A stretch of DNA of 64,000 nucleotides, taken from contig NZ_MLYO01000035.1 of the NCBI RefSeq assembly GCF_001866665.1, positions 1 through 64,000 of the forward strand, given 5' to 3'. The DNA comes from Streptomyces monashensis (GTDB lineage: Bacteria > Actinomycetota > Actinomycetes > Streptomycetales > Streptomycetaceae). A program made the position numbers and the translations under genes. The notes under the pieces are model-generated. The model was not told the DNA's origin. It saw only the letters and a program-made list of their open reading frames with translations, and made no database searches. Of the stretch, positions 26,167 to 34,342 are shown piece after piece (the stretch's first letter is position 1; the number at the start of each line of letters is the position of its first letter).

Positions 26167-26442
26167 AGGCATCCTCCTGTCGCGGTCAGGGCGCCTGCCG
26201 GACAGTCCGGCGACACCCTCGAACACTGCCTCCAGTTTACTGCCGGGCACTGACATCGAGGGAGTCCGCGGAGACGGGCAAACATCCAGGTGAACAAGGG
26301 AATTGCCGTCGTGTCACCTACGGTCTCCACGATGCGCGTGAGGCGGAAGAAATTCGAACAGAGGGGACCGGGACACCGCGGCGGGGCCGCACCGGCCGGT
26401 GCTGGACCGGCTCCTGCCCCTGGGCCGCGTACCGTGTCCCGC

Positions 26443-26811
26443 ATGGAAATCTGGATCAACCCGGCCTGCTCCAAGTGCCGCAGCGCCATCAGCCTGCTCG
26501 ACGCCGAGGGGGCCGAGTACACCGTCCGGCGTTACCTGGACGACGTACCCGGCGCCGACGAGATCAGGGCCGTGCTCGACCGGCTGAACCTCGAACCGTG
26601 GGACATCACCCGTACCCAGGAGGCCGACGCCAAGGAACTGGGGCTCAAGGACTGGGCGAAGGACGCGAGCACGCGCGAGCGGTGGATCACCGCCCTCGCC
26701 GAGCACCCCCGGCTCATCCAGCGCCCGATCATCACCGCCGACGACGGAACGGCCCTGGTGGCCCGCACCGAGGACGCCGTACGCGAGGCCCTCTCCCGCA
26801 ACAAGGGCTGA
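26443..26811 (+). CDS. ArsC/Spx-family thioredoxin-fold protein
   Basis: 122 residues. MEIWINPACSKCRSAISLLDAEGAEYTVRRYLDDVP has the CxxC active-site region of the ArsC/YffB class, and IQRPIITADDGTALVARTEDAV gives the cis-Pro region. It may be a glutaredoxin-dependent arsenate reductase-like enzyme or a general thiol protein. The glutaredoxin-dependent ArsC substrate Arg positions cannot be confirmed, and no ars genes are near. Confidence 0.88.
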   Translation: MEIWINPACSKCRSAISLLDAEGAEYTVRRYLDDVPGADEIRAVLDRLNLEPWDITRTQEADAKELGLKDWAKDASTRERWITALAEHPRLIQRPIITADDGTALVARTEDAVREALSRNKG

Positions 26812-26838
26812 GCCGGCACCACATCCCGTGTGGCGCAG

Positions 26839-26852
26839 GTCACTTCAGTGAC
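26839..26852. promoter_or_regulatory. GTCACT-TC-AGTGAC inverted repeat
   Basis: A perfect 6+2+6 palindrome about 80 bases upstream of the repeat-rich secreted protein gene, with a further GAGTCACC downstream. Candidate operator only. Confidence 0.3.
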
Positions 26853-26930
26853 TCCCGTGGTCGCTGAGTCACCTCGTTCGGTATCTCGTACCTAGCGACG
26901 TACGCTCCCCTACCTCTTCAGGAGGCGCGC

Positions 26931-27764
26931 ATGTCGCGCAGGCGAACTCTCGGTCCGAAGAAGACGATCGCACTGCTCGTCGGTGCCGCGGCGGTGGCGG
27001 GTGGCGGGGCCTTCGCGCTCGCCACCACGTCCAACGCCGCCCAGCCCGCGCAGAACGCGAAGACCCTGTCCGCCGGGAACTCGACCGTCTGCCAGGGGCT
27101 CGCCACGGCCCTCGGCAACAACGAACGGTTCATCGCCGGGCAGCAGGCCGGCCCGGACGCCCAGTCGGCGGCCCGGATCGCCAACCGGCAGGCGGTCATC
27201 GCACAGATCAAGGTCCAGCAGAAGGCGGCCGGTTGCACCGTTGGGGAGTCGGCTCAGGGCTCCCAGTCGGCGCAGCAGGGTGCGGGTCAGCAGGGTGCGG
27301 GTCAGCAGGGTGCGGGTCAGCAGGGTGCCGGGCAGCAGTCCGGCAGTGCCCAGCCGGGCGCACAGCCCTCGCAGTCCGCCGCCGGGAGCGGCGGCGCCGG
27401 TAGTGCCGGTGGTGCCGGTGGTGCCGGTGGTGCCGGTGGTGCCGGTGGTGCCGGTGGTGCCGGTGGTGCCGGTGGTGCCGGTGGTGCCGGTGGTGCCGGT
27501 GGTGCCGCCGCCTCCGGTCAGCAGGTCTGCAACGGCTCCACCGTCACGCTCTCCGGCGAGGGCGGCGCCCCGGCCGCCTCCAGCAACCAGTTCCCGGCGG
27601 GGACGACGCTGAAGGTCACCAACCTGGACAACAACAAGTCCACGACGGTGAAGGTCACCTCTGTCTCCGGCAGTTGTGTCCTGCTGAACAACGCGGCCTT
27701 CGAACAGGTCCGGGAATCGGGCAAGTTCCTCATCCGTCACGCGCTGATCGAGAAGGTGGGGTGA
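26931..27764 (+). CDS. Secreted protein with Gln/Gly repeat linker
   Basis: 277 residues, AGGAGG upstream of ATG. A signal peptide (KTIALLVGAAAVAGGGAFALATTSNAA) is followed by a short helical domain bounded by two Cys (STVCQGLATALGNN... IKVQQKAAGCTV). Then come four GAGQQ repeats, an AGG tract of more than ten units, and a C-terminal beta-rich domain (VCNGSTVTLSGEGGAPAASSNQFPAGTTLKVTNLDNNKSTTVKVTSVSGSCVLLN) with two further Cys. That end recalls RlpA/expansin-like barrels, but this is uncertain. The layout parallels the DUF1996 protein at 34343-35887. Exported; probable cell-wall or surface role. Confidence 0.8.
   Translation: MSRRRTLGPKKTIALLVGAAAVAGGGAFALATTSNAAQPAQNAKTLSAGNSTVCQGLATALGNNERFIAGQQAGPDAQSAARIANRQAVIAQIKVQQKAAGCTVGESAQGSQSAQQGAGQQGAGQQGAGQQGAGQQSGSAQPGAQPSQSAAGSGGAGSAGGAGGAGGAGGAGGAGGAGGAGGAGGAGGAGGAAASGQQVCNGSTVTLSGEGGAPAASSNQFPAGTTLKVTNLDNNKSTTVKVTSVSGSCVLLNNAAFEQVRESGKFLIRHALIEKVG
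27273..27332 (+). repeat. Four 15-bp tandem repeats (GAGQQ codons)
   Basis: CAGCAGGGTGCGGGT repeated at 27273, 27288, 27303 and, with changes, 27318. In frame inside the secreted protein gene, encoding QQGAG. Confidence 0.9.
27402..27509 (+). repeat. 9-bp minisatellite GGTGCCGGT
   Basis: Ten exact tandem copies of GGTGCCGGT span 27411-27500, with diverged copies on both sides. The array encodes an Ala-Gly-Gly tract. Exact identity suggests recent slippage-driven expansion and a length that may vary between strains. Confidence 0.93.
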
Positions 27765-27776
27765 GGCCGGGGAACA

Positions 27777-28643
27777 TCAGTCGGCGGACAGGAACGCGGT
27801 GATACGGCCCGCCAGGCCGCCCGGCGCCGACTGGGGCAGCGCGTGATGAGAGACGCCCGGCAGGACCGCCGTCTCCACGCGCGGCAACAGCTCGGCGGCT
27901 CGGGCCGCCACCTCGCGCGGGTCATGGGTCCTGCTGTTCGCGGCCACGAGCAGCAGGACCGGCGTCCTGAGCGCCCGCAGCGCGTCCGGCGCCGGGCGCG
28001 GCCCGGTGACCGGCCTGCGGGCCGGGAAGCCCGCGCCCGCCTCCTGGAGGGCGAGCCAGTCCGGGTCGAGCGGCGCCCCCGCCCCGGTCTCCCACTCCAG
28101 GAAGGCCCGGACCCGGCGGGGTGAGGGCCGCAGCAGCATCGGCAGGGCGTGCAGCAGGTACGCCGCCTTGAACCCGGCGAAACACTGGGTCGGGTCCAGG
28201 AGGAACAGGCGGCGTACCCGGCCTGGCGCCCGCAGGGTGTGGTGCAGGGCGATCCAGCCGCCGTACGAGTGCGCGCCCAGGTCGGCCTCGTCGGCGCCCA
28301 GGCCGTCGAGCAGGGCGTCCAGCCAGGCGGACAGGTCGGCGACCGTACGGGGGTGACGGTCGGCGGCCGGGACGCTCAGGCCGGGGGCGCCGATCAGGTC
28401 GGCGGCGTACACCCGGCGGACGCGGGCGAGGGCGGCGGCCTGGCCGTACCAGGAGACGGAGGTGGCCGCCCCGCCGCCCGGGAGCAGCAGCAACGGGGGT
28501 GCGTCGCGCGGGCCGCAGGCGTTGACGCGGGTGTCCCCGAAGGGAGTGCGGACGGTCAGCGCCTCGCGGTCGGCAGGCCACTTGGCCAGCACCTTCTCGT
28601 ACGCGTCGCGGAAGCGGCCGCCGGGCGGGGGTGTGAGGTCCAC
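27777..28643 (-). CDS. Alpha/beta-fold hydrolase
   Basis: 288 residues, GTG start. The oxyanion region LLLLPGGGAATSVSWYGQ is present. The nucleophile-elbow position reads LGAHSYGGWIAL (G-x-H-S-Y-G-G, Ser nucleophile). A late His appears in GVSHHALPQSAP. All fit the alpha/beta-hydrolase superfamily. Substrate unknown. It is convergent with the secreted-protein gene (12-base gap) and divergent from glnII. There is no obvious ribosome site before the GTG, so the start is moderately sure. Confidence 0.88.
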   Translation of the reverse strand: MDLTPPPGGRFRDAYEKVLAKWPADREALTVRTPFGDTRVNACGPRDAPPLLLLPGGGAATSVSWYGQAAALARVRRVYAADLIGAPGLSVPAADRHPRTVADLSAWLDALLDGLGADEADLGAHSYGGWIALHHTLRAPGRVRRLFLLDPTQCFAGFKAAYLLHALPMLLRPSPRRVRAFLEWETGAGAPLDPDWLALQEAGAGFPARRPVTGPRPAPDALRALRTPVLLLVAANSRTHDPREVAARAAELLPRVETAVLPGVSHHALPQSAPGGLAGRITAFLSAD

Positions 28644-28767
28644 CGCCGCACGGTAACGCCACGACGGCCCTCGTCGACAGGTTCCGGGGCTTCCTGGACG
28701 CGAGCCGGGAGGCCACGGTGGCCGAAAAGGATTCCTCACCGCGTGAGACGCACCACAGAAACACCAG

Positions 28768-28805
28768 GTAACACGGGGTTCACACAAGGGCAACGGACGG
28801 GAAAT
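28768..28805 (+). promoter_or_regulatory. GlnR box upstream of glnII
   Basis: GTAAC-N6-TTCAC-N6-GCAAC-N6-GAAAT, four half sites at 11-base spacing, with an additional GAAAC at 28758-28762. It agrees with the glnA box and the Streptomyces GlnR consensus. It lies 120 bases upstream of the glnII start. Confidence 0.85.
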
Positions 28806-28925
28806 CGCCTGTTGGGAGGCTGCCCGGCAGATCGACGCGGCGCCCCGGTGCCGTAGCGCCGCAGCAACCCGCAGCACGGCAGCACCCGCGACACGTGCGC
28901 CGACCCACCCGAAGGAAGTGGCCCC

Positions 28926-29957
28926 GTGACCTTCAAGGCCGAGTACATCTGGATCGACGGCACCGCCCCGACGGCGAAGCTCCGGTCCAAGACGAAGATC
29001 ATCGCGGGCTCGCCGGCCGGTCTCGACGCGCTGCCGATCTGGGGCTTCGACGGCTCCTCCACCAACCAGGCCGAGGGCCACGCCTCGGACCGCGTGCTCA
29101 AGCCGGTCTTCACCTGCCCGGACCCGATCCGCGGCGGCGAGGACGTCCTGGTGCTGTGCGAGGTCCTCGACACCGACATGACGCCGCACGCGTCCAACAC
29201 CCGTGCCGCGCTGGCCGAGGTCGCCGAGCGGTTCGCCGCGCAGGAGCCGGTCTTCGGCATCGAGCAGGAGTACACCTTCTTCGACGGCACCCGCCCGCTC
29301 GGCTTCCCCGAGAACGGCTTCCCGGCCCCGCAGGGCGGCTACTACTGCGGCGTCGGCGCCGACGAGATCTTCGGCCGTGACATCGTCGAGGCCCACCTGG
29401 AGCACTGCCTGAAGGCCGGTCTCGGCATCTCCGGCATCAACGCCGAGGTCATGCCGGGCCAGTGGGAGTTCCAGGTCGGCCCGCTCGCCCCGCTGGAGGT
29501 CTCCGACCAGCTGTGGGTGGCCCGCTGGCTGCTGTACCGCACCGCCGAGGACTTCGGCGTCTCCGCGACCCTCGACCCGAAGCCGGTCAAGGGCGACTGG
29601 AACGGCGCGGGCGCGCACACCAACTTCTCCACGAAGGCCATGCGCGAGGGGTACGACGCGATCATCACCGCGTGCGAGTCGCTCGGTGAGGGCTCCAAGC
29701 CCCTGGACCACGTCAAGAACTACGGCGCCGGCATCGACGAGCGCCTGACCGGCCTGCACGAGACCGCCCCGTGGGACGAGTACTCCTACGGCGTCTCCGA
29801 CCGCGGCGCCTCGGTCCGTATCCCGTGGCAGGTCGAGAAGGACGGCAAGGGCTACATCGAGGACCGCCGCCCCAACGCGAACGTCGACCCGTACGTGGTG
29901 ACCCGCCTGCTGGTGGACACCTGCTGCGCCGCCCTGGAGAAGGCCGGCCAGGTCTGA
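28926..29957 (+). CDS. glnII: Glutamine synthetase type II
   Basis: 343 residues, the eukaryote-like GSII found in Streptomyces, Frankia and rhizobia. GTG start. Landmarks are WGFDGSSTNQAEGHASDRVLKP, FGIEQEYTFFD, GQWEFQVGP, GAGAHTNFSTKAMR and the C-terminal EDRRPNANVDPYVVTRLL. It lacks the adenylylation loop, so GlnE should not regulate it. The activity is heat-labile in known relatives. Transcription is likely GlnR-controlled and ends at the hairpin after the stop. Confidence 0.98.
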   Translation: MTFKAEYIWIDGTAPTAKLRSKTKIIAGSPAGLDALPIWGFDGSSTNQAEGHASDRVLKPVFTCPDPIRGGEDVLVLCEVLDTDMTPHASNTRAALAEVAERFAAQEPVFGIEQEYTFFDGTRPLGFPENGFPAPQGGYYCGVGADEIFGRDIVEAHLEHCLKAGLGISGINAEVMPGQWEFQVGPLAPLEVSDQLWVARWLLYRTAEDFGVSATLDPKPVKGDWNGAGAHTNFSTKAMREGYDAIITACESLGEGSKPLDHVKNYGAGIDERLTGLHETAPWDEYSYGVSDRGASVRIPWQVEKDGKGYIEDRRPNANVDPYVVTRLLVDTCCAALEKAGQV

Positions 29958-29978
29958 TCCCTCCTCCCTCACGCACCC

Positions 29979-30011
29979 AGGGGCGCCCGCCATCCCGGCG
30001 GGCGCCCCTGT
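29979..30011 (+). terminator. Terminator after glnII
   Basis: A perfect 14-bp stem (29979-29992 with 29998-30011) and ATCCC loop begin 22 bases after the glnII stop. Confidence 0.88.
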
Positions 30012-30289
30012 CGCGTGTCGCGGTGTCCCGCCCGCCCGGCACACCGTGCACGGACCCGGCCACCGGCGGGAGTTGCTCCGGCCGGCCGACGCCGGGGATC
30101 TGCCGCACGCCGTCGGAGCGCTGTCCGTATGCCGAGACGTCGTTTCGGACGACCCACCGGGCCGTACGTCGCTGATCAGGCCCGAATTCACGGCGGCGGA
30201 GGACAGTCGGCGTCAACTTCCCGCCAAGGAAACGTCCAAGCAGTGAGAGGAGGGTCCTCGTCGGCGGTCGCGTCTGCTTCAATGGGCGC
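30012..30289. other. Gene-free stretch after glnII
   Basis: About 280 bases between the glnII terminator and the leader peptide. No supported gene. The last 60 bases should hold the promoter for the leader/winged-helix transcript. AGGAGGG occurs at 30248-30254 but is too far from the leader start to act as its ribosome site. Confidence 0.5.
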
Positions 30290-30412
30290 ATGGCCAGTTT
30301 CCAGAAGTGCACCGCGACGGGTCGCCATGACCTCGAGCCCTTCTGGCCTTCCCGTCAGCACCACGACTTCGACCGGGTGTGTTGTCGCGCGACCGACGCG
30401 CGGGCCCTGTAG
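30290..30412 (+). CDS. Putative Cys-Cys leader peptide
   Basis: 40 codons. The C-terminal part SRQHHDFDRVCCRATDARAL resembles the R-x-H-x-D-F/L-x-R-V-x-x-x-C pattern of short peptides annotated as putative leader peptides in Streptomyces. The two adjacent Cys codons (30380-30385) are both TGT, a rare codon in this genome. No Shine-Dalgarno precedes the ATG, so it may be leaderless or start elsewhere. Directly after the Cys codons lie two mutually exclusive hairpins, as in amino-acid attenuators. It sits 121 bases upstream of the winged-helix regulator. The assignment rests on pattern and context, not a database match. Confidence 0.5.
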   Translation: MASFQKCTATGRHDLEPFWPSRQHHDFDRVCCRATDARAL

Positions 30413-30443
30413 AGCCGTAACCCCCGGCCTCCCGGCCCGCGCG
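30380..30443 (+). promoter_or_regulatory. Candidate Cys-responsive attenuator
   Basis: Stem A pairs CGCGC (30386-30390) with GCGCG (30398-30402). Stem B pairs CGCGCGGGCC (30397-30406) with GGCCCGCGCG (30434-30443). They share 30398-30402, so only one can form. A ribosome stalled at the two TGT codons (30380-30385) would cover stem A and free stem B. No T run follows, so the effect could be on translation or Rho access. Inference from sequence only. Confidence 0.45.
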
Positions 30444-30533
30444 AAACGACGTACGTCCCGCTGACGCGCCCGACCACGAATCGCGGCCGTCGCCCTTCCC
30501 GACGAACCTCTCGCGCGAAAGAGCTGACCTCTC

Positions 30534-31121
30534 ATGGCGACCACTCGTTCCCTCTCGTCCGCCACCTCCCTCACCGCTCCCGCCCGGCACCGGCTGCGTG
30601 CCGTCGACCGGGACGAGGTGCTCGAGCTCCCGGACTTCCTGCCGCCCGGCGCCACCTGGCTGCCCGCGCCGGAGCACACCCTGCCCACCCTGCCCGGCCG
30701 GCCGCCGATGGTCGGCTACCTGGTGCTGGTCCCGGCCGACCAGCGGCCGCCGTTCCTGCCGGTCGCGCTGCCGGAGCAGCCGGCCGAGACCGGGCAGACC
30801 GAGACCGGGCAAGCCGGGGCCGGGGCCGAGCAGCCGGTGCGGATCGACCCCGTGCAGCGCACCGCCGACGTCGACGGCCGTGAACTCGACCTGACCTACC
30901 TGGAGTTCGAGCTGCTGGCCCACCTGGTGGCCCACCCGCACCGGGTGCACACCCGCGACCAGCTGGTCACCACGGTGTGGGGCTACGGCCACGTCGGCGA
31001 CGGCCGCACCGTCGACGTGCACATCGCCCGGCTGCGCCGCAAGCTGGGCGCGCAGTACCGGCAGACGATCCAGACGGTGCGCCGGGTCGGTTACAAGTAC
31101 ACCCCGCCGACCGGCCGCTGA
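30534..31121 (+). CDS. Winged-helix (OmpR-type) DNA-binding protein
   Basis: 195 residues. The N-terminal about 100 residues lack a phospho-receiver; they are Pro-rich around ELPDFLPPGATWLPAPEHTLPTLPGRPPMVGYLVLVPAD. From about residue 105 there is a Trans_reg_C winged helix: RTADVDGRELDLTYLEFELLAHLVAHPHRVHTRDQLVTTVWGYGHVGDGRTVDVHIARLRRKLG. It resembles the DNA-binding half of GlnR, and its place after glnII raises the possibility that it is GlnRII, but paralogues of this type are common in Streptomyces. Its leader suggests control by cysteine supply. Confidence 0.85.
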   Translation: MATTRSLSSATSLTAPARHRLRAVDRDEVLELPDFLPPGATWLPAPEHTLPTLPGRPPMVGYLVLVPADQRPPFLPVALPEQPAETGQTETGQAGAGAEQPVRIDPVQRTADVDGRELDLTYLEFELLAHLVAHPHRVHTRDQLVTTVWGYGHVGDGRTVDVHIARLRRKLGAQYRQTIQTVRRVGYKYTPPTGR

Positions 31122-31190
31122 CCCTCCCCCGGCTCTGCTCTCGGCAGAGCCCCGTACCGCCGCCCGCCCGGACCGGGCACGATCGGCGGC

Positions 31191-32237
31191 ATGAGACTTC
31201 TGGTGCTGGGCGGTACGGAGTTCGTGGGACGGGCGGTGGCCGAGGCCGCCGTGGCGCGCGGCTGGGAGGTGACCGTCTTCCACCGGGGACGGCACGAACC
31301 GCCGTCCGGAGTGCGGTCGTTGCACGGCGACCGCACCGCTCCCGACGGCCTCGCGGCCCTCGCCGCCGAACCGGGCGGCTGGGACGCGGTCGTCGACACC
31401 TGGTCGGCCGAGCCGCGCGCCGTGCTCGCCGCGGCACGGCTGCTGCGGGACCGTGCCGCTCGGTACGCGTACGTCTCCAGCCGGTCGGTGTACGCCTGGC
31501 CCTGGCCCACCACGGGCGGGCCCGGCGCGGCGGTGGTCGAGGGCGCCGCCGCCGACGCGGGACCGACGGACTACGCCCGGGACAAGCGGGGCGGGGAGCT
31601 GGCCGCCGCCGAGACCTTCGGCGCGGACGCCTCGCTGCTGGTGCGGGCCGGGCTGATCCTCGGCCCGTACGAGAACGTCGGCCGGCTGCCCTGGTGGCTG
31701 AACCGGATCGCGCGCGGCGGCCCCGTCCTGGCCCCCGGCCCGCGCGAGCTGCCGGTGCAGTTCATCGACGCCCGCGACCTGGCCGGCTGGCTCCTCGGCG
31801 CGCTCGGCCGCCGGCTGAGCGGGCCGTACGACCTGATCGGGCCGCCGGGGCACACCACCATGGGCGAGCTGCTCGACACGTGTGTCCGGGTCACGGGCGC
31901 GGACGCCGAGCTGCGCTGGACGGACCCGGAGACGGTCCTGGCCGCCGGGATCGAGCCCTGGACCCAGCTGCCGGTGTGGGTGGCGCCGGAGAGCGAACTG
32001 TACGCGGCCGTCCACCGCACGGACGTCTCCCGGGCGCTGGCCACCGGGCTGACCTGCCGGCCGGCCGCCGAGACCGTCGCCGACACCTGGCGGTGGCTGA
32101 CGTCGATCGGCGGCGTGGCGCCGGTCCGGCCGGACCGGACGTTCCAGGGCCTCGATCCGGAGACGGAGGCGAAGGTGCTGGCCGCGGCCGGGGGTGTACC
32201 TGGCACCACCCCCGAGGAGGGGGCTTCGGGCGACTGA
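31191..32237 (+). CDS. NAD-dependent epimerase/reductase (extended SDR)
   Basis: 348 residues. MRLLVLGGTEFVGRAVAEAAVARGWEVTVFHRG is the nucleotide-binding start of the extended SDR class. The active-site Y-x-x-x-K is in DYARDKRGGEL, preceded by YVSSRSVYAWP. PVQFIDARDLAGWLLGALGRR is the usual C-terminal SDR motif. Substrate unknown (sugar nucleotide or isoflavone-reductase-like). It lies 69 bases after the winged-helix gene and 32 bases before the sensor kinase, so it may be co-transcribed. Confidence 0.9.
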   Translation: MRLLVLGGTEFVGRAVAEAAVARGWEVTVFHRGRHEPPSGVRSLHGDRTAPDGLAALAAEPGGWDAVVDTWSAEPRAVLAAARLLRDRAARYAYVSSRSVYAWPWPTTGGPGAAVVEGAAADAGPTDYARDKRGGELAAAETFGADASLLVRAGLILGPYENVGRLPWWLNRIARGGPVLAPGPRELPVQFIDARDLAGWLLGALGRRLSGPYDLIGPPGHTTMGELLDTCVRVTGADAELRWTDPETVLAAGIEPWTQLPVWVAPESELYAAVHRTDVSRALATGLTCRPAAETVADTWRWLTSIGGVAPVRPDRTFQGLDPETEAKVLAAAGGVPGTTPEEGASGD

Positions 32238-32269
32238 CTCCCGGCAGGGGTCTCGGCAACACTGGTGGC

Positions 32270-33544
32270 ATGAACACCGACATCGGTCACGGCACTTTCC
32301 GGGAGCGGACACGCGGGGTCCTGACGGCCGCTGTTCAGGGCCTGACGCTGGCCGTGGCCGTGCTGCCCCTCGGTGTGGCGTTCCTCGTCCTGACGCTCCT
32401 GTCCGTCGCCTTCGTCCCGCTCGGCATCGGGCTGTTCACGACTCCCGTCGTCCTGACCGGGGTGCGCGCCCTGGCGGGCGTGCACCGCAGGCTCGCGGAG
32501 CAGTGGTGCGGGATACGGATCCCGGCGGCCTACCGGCCCCTCCCGGCCGGGACCCGGCCATGGACCCGTGCCTTCCGGCTGCTGGGCGACCCGCAGGTCC
32601 GGCGCGACGTGCTGTGGCTGCCGGTGCTCTTCACGGCGGGCTTCGTCACCGCGCTGCTGCCCGCCCTGCTGGTGCTCTACCCGGTCGAGGGGCTCCTGCT
32701 GCCTGCCGGGCTGTGGCGGGCGTACGTGCCGGCCGACGGGACGCCCTACTGGTACGCCTTCGTGCCGGTCACCGGCCTGGCGAGCGCGTTCGGCGCGGCC
32801 GGGCTCGCCGTCGTGCTCCTCGTCGTCGCGTACCGGTACACCCCGCGCGCGCTGGCGGCCCACTTCCGGCTGGCCCGGAAGGTGCTCGGCGGCGACGCGG
32901 AACTCACCGAGCGGGTACGGGTGTTGACCGAGACGCGGCGGGACGCCGTGGACACCTCCGCCGCCGAGCTGCGCCGCATCGAGCGCGACCTGCACGACGG
33001 CGCCCAGGCCCGGCTCGTCGCCATGGGCATGGACCTCGGCACCATCGAGATGCTGGTGGAGCACGACCCGGCGCAGGCCAAGGAACTGCTCGCGCAGGCC
33101 CGCAGGAACTCCGCCGAGGCCCTGGAGGAGCTGCGCGACCTGGTGCGCGGCATCCATCCGCCGGTCCTCGCCGAGCGCGGACTCGGCGACGCCGTGCGGG
33201 CATTGGCGCTGCGGCTGCCGCTGCCGACCGAGGTGGCGGTGGAGCTGCCGGGCCGCGCGGACGCCCCGGTGGAGTCGGCGGCCTACTTCGCGGTGAGCGA
33301 GGTGCTCACCAACGCCGTCAAGCACTCCGGCGCCGACCGGATCTGGGCGGACCTGCACCACACCGACGGCCGGCTGCGGATCACGGTCACCGACAACGGC
33401 CAGGGCGGGGCGGCGATCGGCGCCGGGTCGGGGCTCGCCGGGGTCGAGCGCAGGCTCGGTACATTCGACGGCGTCCTGGCCGTCAACAGTCCCGTCGGCG
33501 GCCCCACCATGGTGACCATGGAGATTCCGTGCGTGTTGTCCTAG
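32270..33544 (+). CDS. Two-component sensor histidine kinase (HisKA_3)
   Basis: 424 residues. Residues of about 15-200 hold a sensor domain with four hydrophobic segments. The H-box RRIERDLHDGAQARLVAMGMDLG (phospho-His) follows, and then an HATPase_c domain (EVLTNAVKHSGADRIWADL... TVTDNGQGGAAIGAGSGLAGVERRLGTFDG). This is the NarL-type kinase class. The response regulator gene overlaps its last 16 bases, so the pair is translationally coupled. Signal unknown; the sensor is mostly in the membrane with short loops, which fits envelope or small-molecule sensing. Confidence 0.93.
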   Translation: MNTDIGHGTFRERTRGVLTAAVQGLTLAVAVLPLGVAFLVLTLLSVAFVPLGIGLFTTPVVLTGVRALAGVHRRLAEQWCGIRIPAAYRPLPAGTRPWTRAFRLLGDPQVRRDVLWLPVLFTAGFVTALLPALLVLYPVEGLLLPAGLWRAYVPADGTPYWYAFVPVTGLASAFGAAGLAVVLLVVAYRYTPRALAAHFRLARKVLGGDAELTERVRVLTETRRDAVDTSAAELRRIERDLHDGAQARLVAMGMDLGTIEMLVEHDPAQAKELLAQARRNSAEALEELRDLVRGIHPPVLAERGLGDAVRALALRLPLPTEVAVELPGRADAPVESAAYFAVSEVLTNAVKHSGADRIWADLHHTDGRLRITVTDNGQGGAAIGAGSGLAGVERRLGTFDGVLAVNSPVGGPTMVTMEIPCVLS

Positions 33545-34182
33545 CCGAAGACCTCTTCCTGCTGCGCGACGGGCTCGTCCGGATGCTGACGGCCTTCGGC
33601 TTCGAGATCTCGGCCGCCGTCGAGACCGGCCCCGAACTCACCCGCGCGCTGGCCGAGTCGGAGCCGGACATCGCCGTGGTCGACGTCCGGCTGCCGCCCA
33701 CGCACACCGACGAGGGCCTGCAGTGCGCGCTCGCCGCCCGCAGGGCACGGCCCGGGCTGCCGGTACTGGTGCTCTCCCAGCACGTGGAGCAGCTGTACGC
33801 GCGCGAACTGCTCGCGGACGGCACCGGCGGGATCGGCTATCTGCTGAAGGACCGGGTGTTCGACGCCGAGCAGTTCATCGACGCGGTACGGCGGGTCGCG
33901 GCCGGCGGTACGGCGATGGACCCGCAGGTGATCCAGCAGCTGCTGGCCCGGCGCTCCGCCGAGGACCGGCCGCTTCGCCGGCTCACCCCGCGCGAGCGGG
34001 AGGTGCTGGAGCTGATGGCGCAGGGCCGGTCGAACGCGGGCATCGCCGCCCAGCTCGTGGTGACGGAGCGGGCCGTCGCCAAACACACGTCCAACATCTT
34101 CGCCAAACTGGGGCTGGAGGTGTCGGACGACGACAACCGGCGCGTGCTGGCGGTGCTCGCCCACCTCGACCAGGACCGCTGA
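33529..34182 (+). CDS. NarL/LuxR-type response regulator
   Basis: 217 residues, GTG start inside the kinase 3' end. Receiver: acidic pair in VRVVLAEDLFLLRDGL, phospho-acceptor Asp52 in IAVVDVRLPP, Lys in GYLLKDR. LuxR helix-turn-helix: RLTPREREVLELMAQGRSNAGIAAQLVVTERAVAKHTSNIFAKLGL. Partner of the kinase just upstream. Targets unknown; the adjacent downstream DUF1996 gene is a possibility. Confidence 0.95.
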   Translation: MRVVLAEDLFLLRDGLVRMLTAFGFEISAAVETGPELTRALAESEPDIAVVDVRLPPTHTDEGLQCALAARRARPGLPVLVLSQHVEQLYARELLADGTGGIGYLLKDRVFDAEQFIDAVRRVAAGGTAMDPQVIQQLLARRSAEDRPLRRLTPREREVLELMAQGRSNAGIAAQLVVTERAVAKHTSNIFAKLGLEVSDDDNRRVLAVLAHLDQDR

Positions 34183-34342
34183 CGCGACCGGCGCCGACCT
34201 CTGTGACCTGCCAACTCCCCTGTTGCTACGAGGAATTTGTGAAACCGGTGAACACCTCTGGGGCGGCGTCCGTACACAAGGGCGCCGCTTCACTCCTGTC
34301 GGGCGCCTCGATGCTGCCCCGCAAGGAAGTCAGAGGAGTTCC

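Noticed and set aside
30195..30240. Third GlnR box upstream of the winged-helix gene
   Set aside because: GTCAAC and GAAAC are present but separated by about 11 instead of 6 bases, so the consensus is not met.
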